Shown piece after piece: positions 12,553 through 12,764 of a stretch of DNA of 12,764 nt. The stretch spans positions 1 through 12,764 of the forward strand of contig JACPFE010000507.1 of the NCBI GenBank assembly GCA_016183145.1, read 5' to 3'. Position 1 is the stretch's first letter, and each line of letters begins with the position of its first letter. Under the pieces are notes generated by a model that was given only the letters and a program-made list of their open reading frames with translations, ran no database searches and was not told where the DNA came from. The position numbers were made by a program, and so were the translations under genes. This DNA is from Deltaproteobacteria bacterium. Its GTDB lineage: Bacteria; Desulfobacterota; Binatia; UBA9968.

Positions 12553-12764
12553 TTACGGCTTCCACCCAGCCTTATTTAACTGCTGGTCGGCTTCCTGCGC
12601 GAAGCTGAAGTCATAGGCCTTCGCGGTCGGAACCGTATCGCTGGAATTGACCACCTGACGGACGATGTTCAGGTCGTTCCGCTGCGCCTCCTCGTCCACC
12701 GCGCCGTTGCGGGTAAAGGTAGGAATCAGATCGTCGTAAAGCCGGCTGGCCTGCTGGCGCGAGA
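12553..12764 (-). CDS. C-terminal part of an ABC-transporter substrate-binding protein (NMT1/TauA-like)
   Basis: An open frame enters from the right edge and ends at TAA (12555-12553), giving 69 codons in full within the window. The product ends with SRLYDDLIPTFTRNG, then VRQVV, then YDFSF, and finishes NKAGWKP. This resembles the tail of NitT/TauT-type periplasmic binding proteins, where YDFSFA near the end is common. Those proteins capture sulfonates, aromatic or thiamine-precursor ligands for import. The N-terminus, signal peptide and ligand pocket lie outside the window, so the substrate is unknown. Codon usage looks like neighbouring real genes. The right-hand repeat array sits immediately downstream of the stop. 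Confidence 0.65.
   Translation of the reverse strand, partial: SRQQASRLYDDLIPTFTRNGAVDEEAQRNDLNIVRQVVNSSDTVPTAKAYDFSFAQEADQQLNKAGWKP

Noticed and set aside
1..12764. CRISPR array, phage, toxin-antitoxin pair or retroelement
   Set aside because: No regularly spaced repeats, integrase, transposase, reverse transcriptase or capsid-like protein was seen. The four-helix-bundle gene belongs to a family related to retroelement accessory proteins, but no reverse transcriptase is nearby.

Overview
The window looks like a chromosomal segment of an uncultured, moderately GC-rich Gram-negative bacterium. The pointers are a sigma-54 activator with a matching -24/-12 promoter, a CcdA/TlpA thiol-redox pair, many lysine-rich proteins, and the C-terminus of a TauT/NMT1-like substrate-binding protein of the kind common in soil Desulfobacterota, Binatota or Tectomicrobia-like genomes. 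This placement is inference from gene style only; no rRNA or other phylogenetic marker is present.

Region 1 (1-6096, plus strand) is a signalling array. It encodes a small GAF-like protein, a soluble GAF-PAS histidine kinase, a stand-alone receiver, an NtrC-type sigma-54 activator, a class III nucleotide cyclase, and an unrecognised protein with a signal peptide. The 217-base gap before the cyclase holds a textbook sigma-54 promoter (4367-4381) and, about 110 bases further upstream, a perfect 14-base palindrome. The simplest reading is that the kinase phosphorylates the activator, which switches on the cyclase and so turns a two-component signal into a cyclic-nucleotide signal.

Region 2 (6215-10020, minus strand) holds housekeeping genes: tlpA-like and ccdA (overlapping by 4 bases), then after a short gap folE, pepA and trxA in tight succession. 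TrxA, CcdA and TlpA could form a cytoplasm-to-periplasm reductant chain. The convergent junction with region 1 (6097-6214) carries repeated TGGAGT units arranged as an inverted repeat.

Region 3 (10021-11145) has no gene longer than 20 codons that I can support, but it is not empty. On the minus strand there is a compact unit absent from ordinary gene calls: an AT-rich upstream element, a fully consensus TTGACA/TATAAT promoter, a leader with a long stem, a perfect Shine-Dalgarno, a 17-residue Lys/Ala microprotein (MAAKKKAAKKKAKKKKK), a hairpin, and an intrinsic terminator. This is the best candidate for something undescribed. A second near-consensus promoter points the opposite way toward the next gene.

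Region 4 (11146-12764) holds a tartronate semialdehyde reductase-like dehydrogenase. It is followed by a four-helix-bundle (S23/23S rRNA intervening-sequence family) gene that is broken by one in-frame TAA and bracketed by inverted arrays of TAGTGAGTTAG-like units. The 3' part of an ABC-transporter substrate-binding protein gene on the minus strand runs off the right edge.
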